The position numbers were made by a program, and so were the translations under genes. Below are positions 13,046 to 13,669 of a stretch of DNA of 13,669 nt, one piece after another. The notes beneath the pieces were generated by a model. It ran no database searches. It saw nothing but the letters and a program-made list of their open reading frames with translations, and was not told where the DNA came from. Numbering within the stretch: position 1 is the first letter of the stretch; each line of letters starts with the position of its first letter. This DNA comes from CAZFCK01 sp964517355 (GTDB taxonomy: Bacteria; Desulfobacterota; Desulfovibrionia; Desulfovibrionales; Desulfovibrionaceae): positions 1 to 13,669 of the forward strand of contig CAZFCK010000126.1 in NCBI GenBank assembly GCA_964517355.1, in the 5' to 3' direction.

Positions 13046-13621
13046 ATGCGTATTCGCATGTTGGCAGTTGTGTTGCCGCTGGTGGTGCTGGTGGTGTGCG
13101 CGTGCGCGAAAAAGGAGGATGTCTGGATTCCAAAGCGCCCCCATACCGCGGACAAGGTTGAAAAGAAGACGCGCCGGGCGCTGCACCAGGGAGCGCCCAA
13201 GATCGGGGGGCAGGCCGTGCGCGACTGGTTCGCCCGGGTGTCTTTTCCCGGATACCGCAGGCTGAGCATTTTCAGCGAGTTCCACCCGGATGAAGGCAGT
13301 TTTGTGGCCAGATACGGCAAAAAGGACAGGATTTTGTACCTTTCCTATATCGACAACCAACGCATGAGCCAGTTCGGCCTGGCCCGCAGCGCCAAGGAGA
13401 TTCTCGAAACCGGGCGCGCCGGGTTGCCCCAAAGCATATCCATTCAGGGGCGCACATGGTATGGTGTGAACGCTGAACAACCGCTGCTGGCGGTGGACGT
13501 GAGCGGGGACGTGAAACTTGTGCTCATGGGCTACCAGGGGCTGAAGCTCGACGATTTGCGTAAACTGGCGGAAAGCGTGCCTGTGGAGATTTTGGAACGA
13601 CAGGCCGGAGAAAGCGGCTAG
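13046..13621 (+). CDS. small lipoprotein of unknown function
   Basis: 191 residues. MRIRMLAVVLPLVVLVVCAC is a lipoprotein signal, with VCAC as a permissive lipobox and Cys20 as the lipidated residue; KK and ED follow. A GTG at 13031 is in frame, but the ATG at 13046 has GAGGG 8 bases upstream and is preferred. The mature part is one soluble domain with alternating strand-like segments (SFVARYGKKDRILYLSYIDNQ, ISIQGRTWYGVN, KLVLMGYQGLKLDDLRKLAESVP). The closing pattern resembles the end of MucB/RseB or DUF4367-like domains, a weak resemblance by eye. It is divergent from the SGNH-MBOAT operon and may act on the envelope. The stop codon is part of repeat family 1 copy 3. Confidence 0.8.
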   Translation: MRIRMLAVVLPLVVLVVCACAKKEDVWIPKRPHTADKVEKKTRRALHQGAPKIGGQAVRDWFARVSFPGYRRLSIFSEFHPDEGSFVARYGKKDRILYLSYIDNQRMSQFGLARSAKEILETGRAGLPQSISIQGRTWYGVNAEQPLLAVDVSGDVKLVLMGYQGLKLDDLRKLAESVPVEILERQAGESG

Positions 13622-13669
13622 AGCATCTCACGCTTGAAAAGCGCTAGATGCTCTTATGCATTTCCCTGG
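13619..13669 (-). repeat. 51-base palindromic repeat, copy 3 (family 1, inverted)
   Basis: Exact reverse complement of 1-51. It contains the TAG stop codon of the lipoprotein gene (13619-13621), so the hairpin (13620-13654) begins inside that stop and may serve as the transcript end, although only a weak T-rich stretch follows. The window ends exactly where the repeat ends, so any extension is hidden. Confidence 0.95.

Noticed and set aside
1..13669. Composite transposon bounded by inverted repeats
   Set aside because: There is no transposase or integrase gene, a third internal copy exists, and no target-site duplication can be seen because the window stops at the repeats.

Overview
The window looks like a chromosomal stretch from a GC-rich Gram-negative bacterium. 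The best guess is a sulfate-reducing Desulfovibrionaceae-type deltaproteobacterium, inferred from gene content, codon style and a CCTTTTTCAAAAGG-type terminator stem; no marker gene confirms this. Signal peptides, a lipoprotein, a three-part TTT transporter and an MBOAT/SGNH pair all point to a two-membrane envelope. I see no rRNA, tRNA, CRISPR array, transposase, integrase or phage gene.

Region 1 (277-4405, minus strand) reads as one operon in the order regulator, ridA, tctC, tctB, tctA. A YheO/DauR-type PAS-HTH regulator is followed by the enamine/imine deaminase RidA and then a complete tripartite tricarboxylate transporter (periplasmic binding protein TctC, small membrane subunit TctB, large membrane subunit TctA). 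Two tandem near-perfect palindromes overlap the predicted promoter in front of the regulator, which suggests autoregulation. The gene mix suggests uptake and catabolism of an amino-acid-like or other carboxylate.

Region 2 (4406-6008) holds a divergent intergenic region, a nitroreductase-family flavoprotein on the plus strand (4810-5430), and a gene-free stretch of about 580 bases. That stretch carries a plausible sigma-70 promoter and a long, hairpin-rich leader for the next operon.

Region 3 (6009-9940, plus strand) is a complete PotD-PotA-PotB-PotC ABC importer of the spermidine/putrescine class. A rho-independent terminator sits between potD and potA, so the binding protein is probably made in excess. 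The binding protein keeps the aromatic residues and one aspartate of the polyamine pocket but lacks most of the acidic residues known from E. coli PotD, so its ligand is uncertain.

Region 4 (9941-10270) is a 330-base convergent intergenic region packed with hairpins and repeats.

Region 5 (10271-12859, minus strand) is a two-gene unit of an SGNH-fold envelope protein and an MBOAT O-acyltransferase, the standard pair for acylating a periplasmic or extracellular glycan. No polymer-synthesis genes are visible beside it. Divergent from it is a small lipoprotein of unknown function (13046-13621).

Repeats are the most unusual aspect. A 51-base element with a strong internal hairpin occurs three times: at the very start, at 9992-10042, and inverted at the very end. 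A second, 16- to 29-base family occurs three times. Members of the two families contain the stop codons of the lipoprotein gene and of potC. They behave like REP/BIME-type elements lying 3' of operons.
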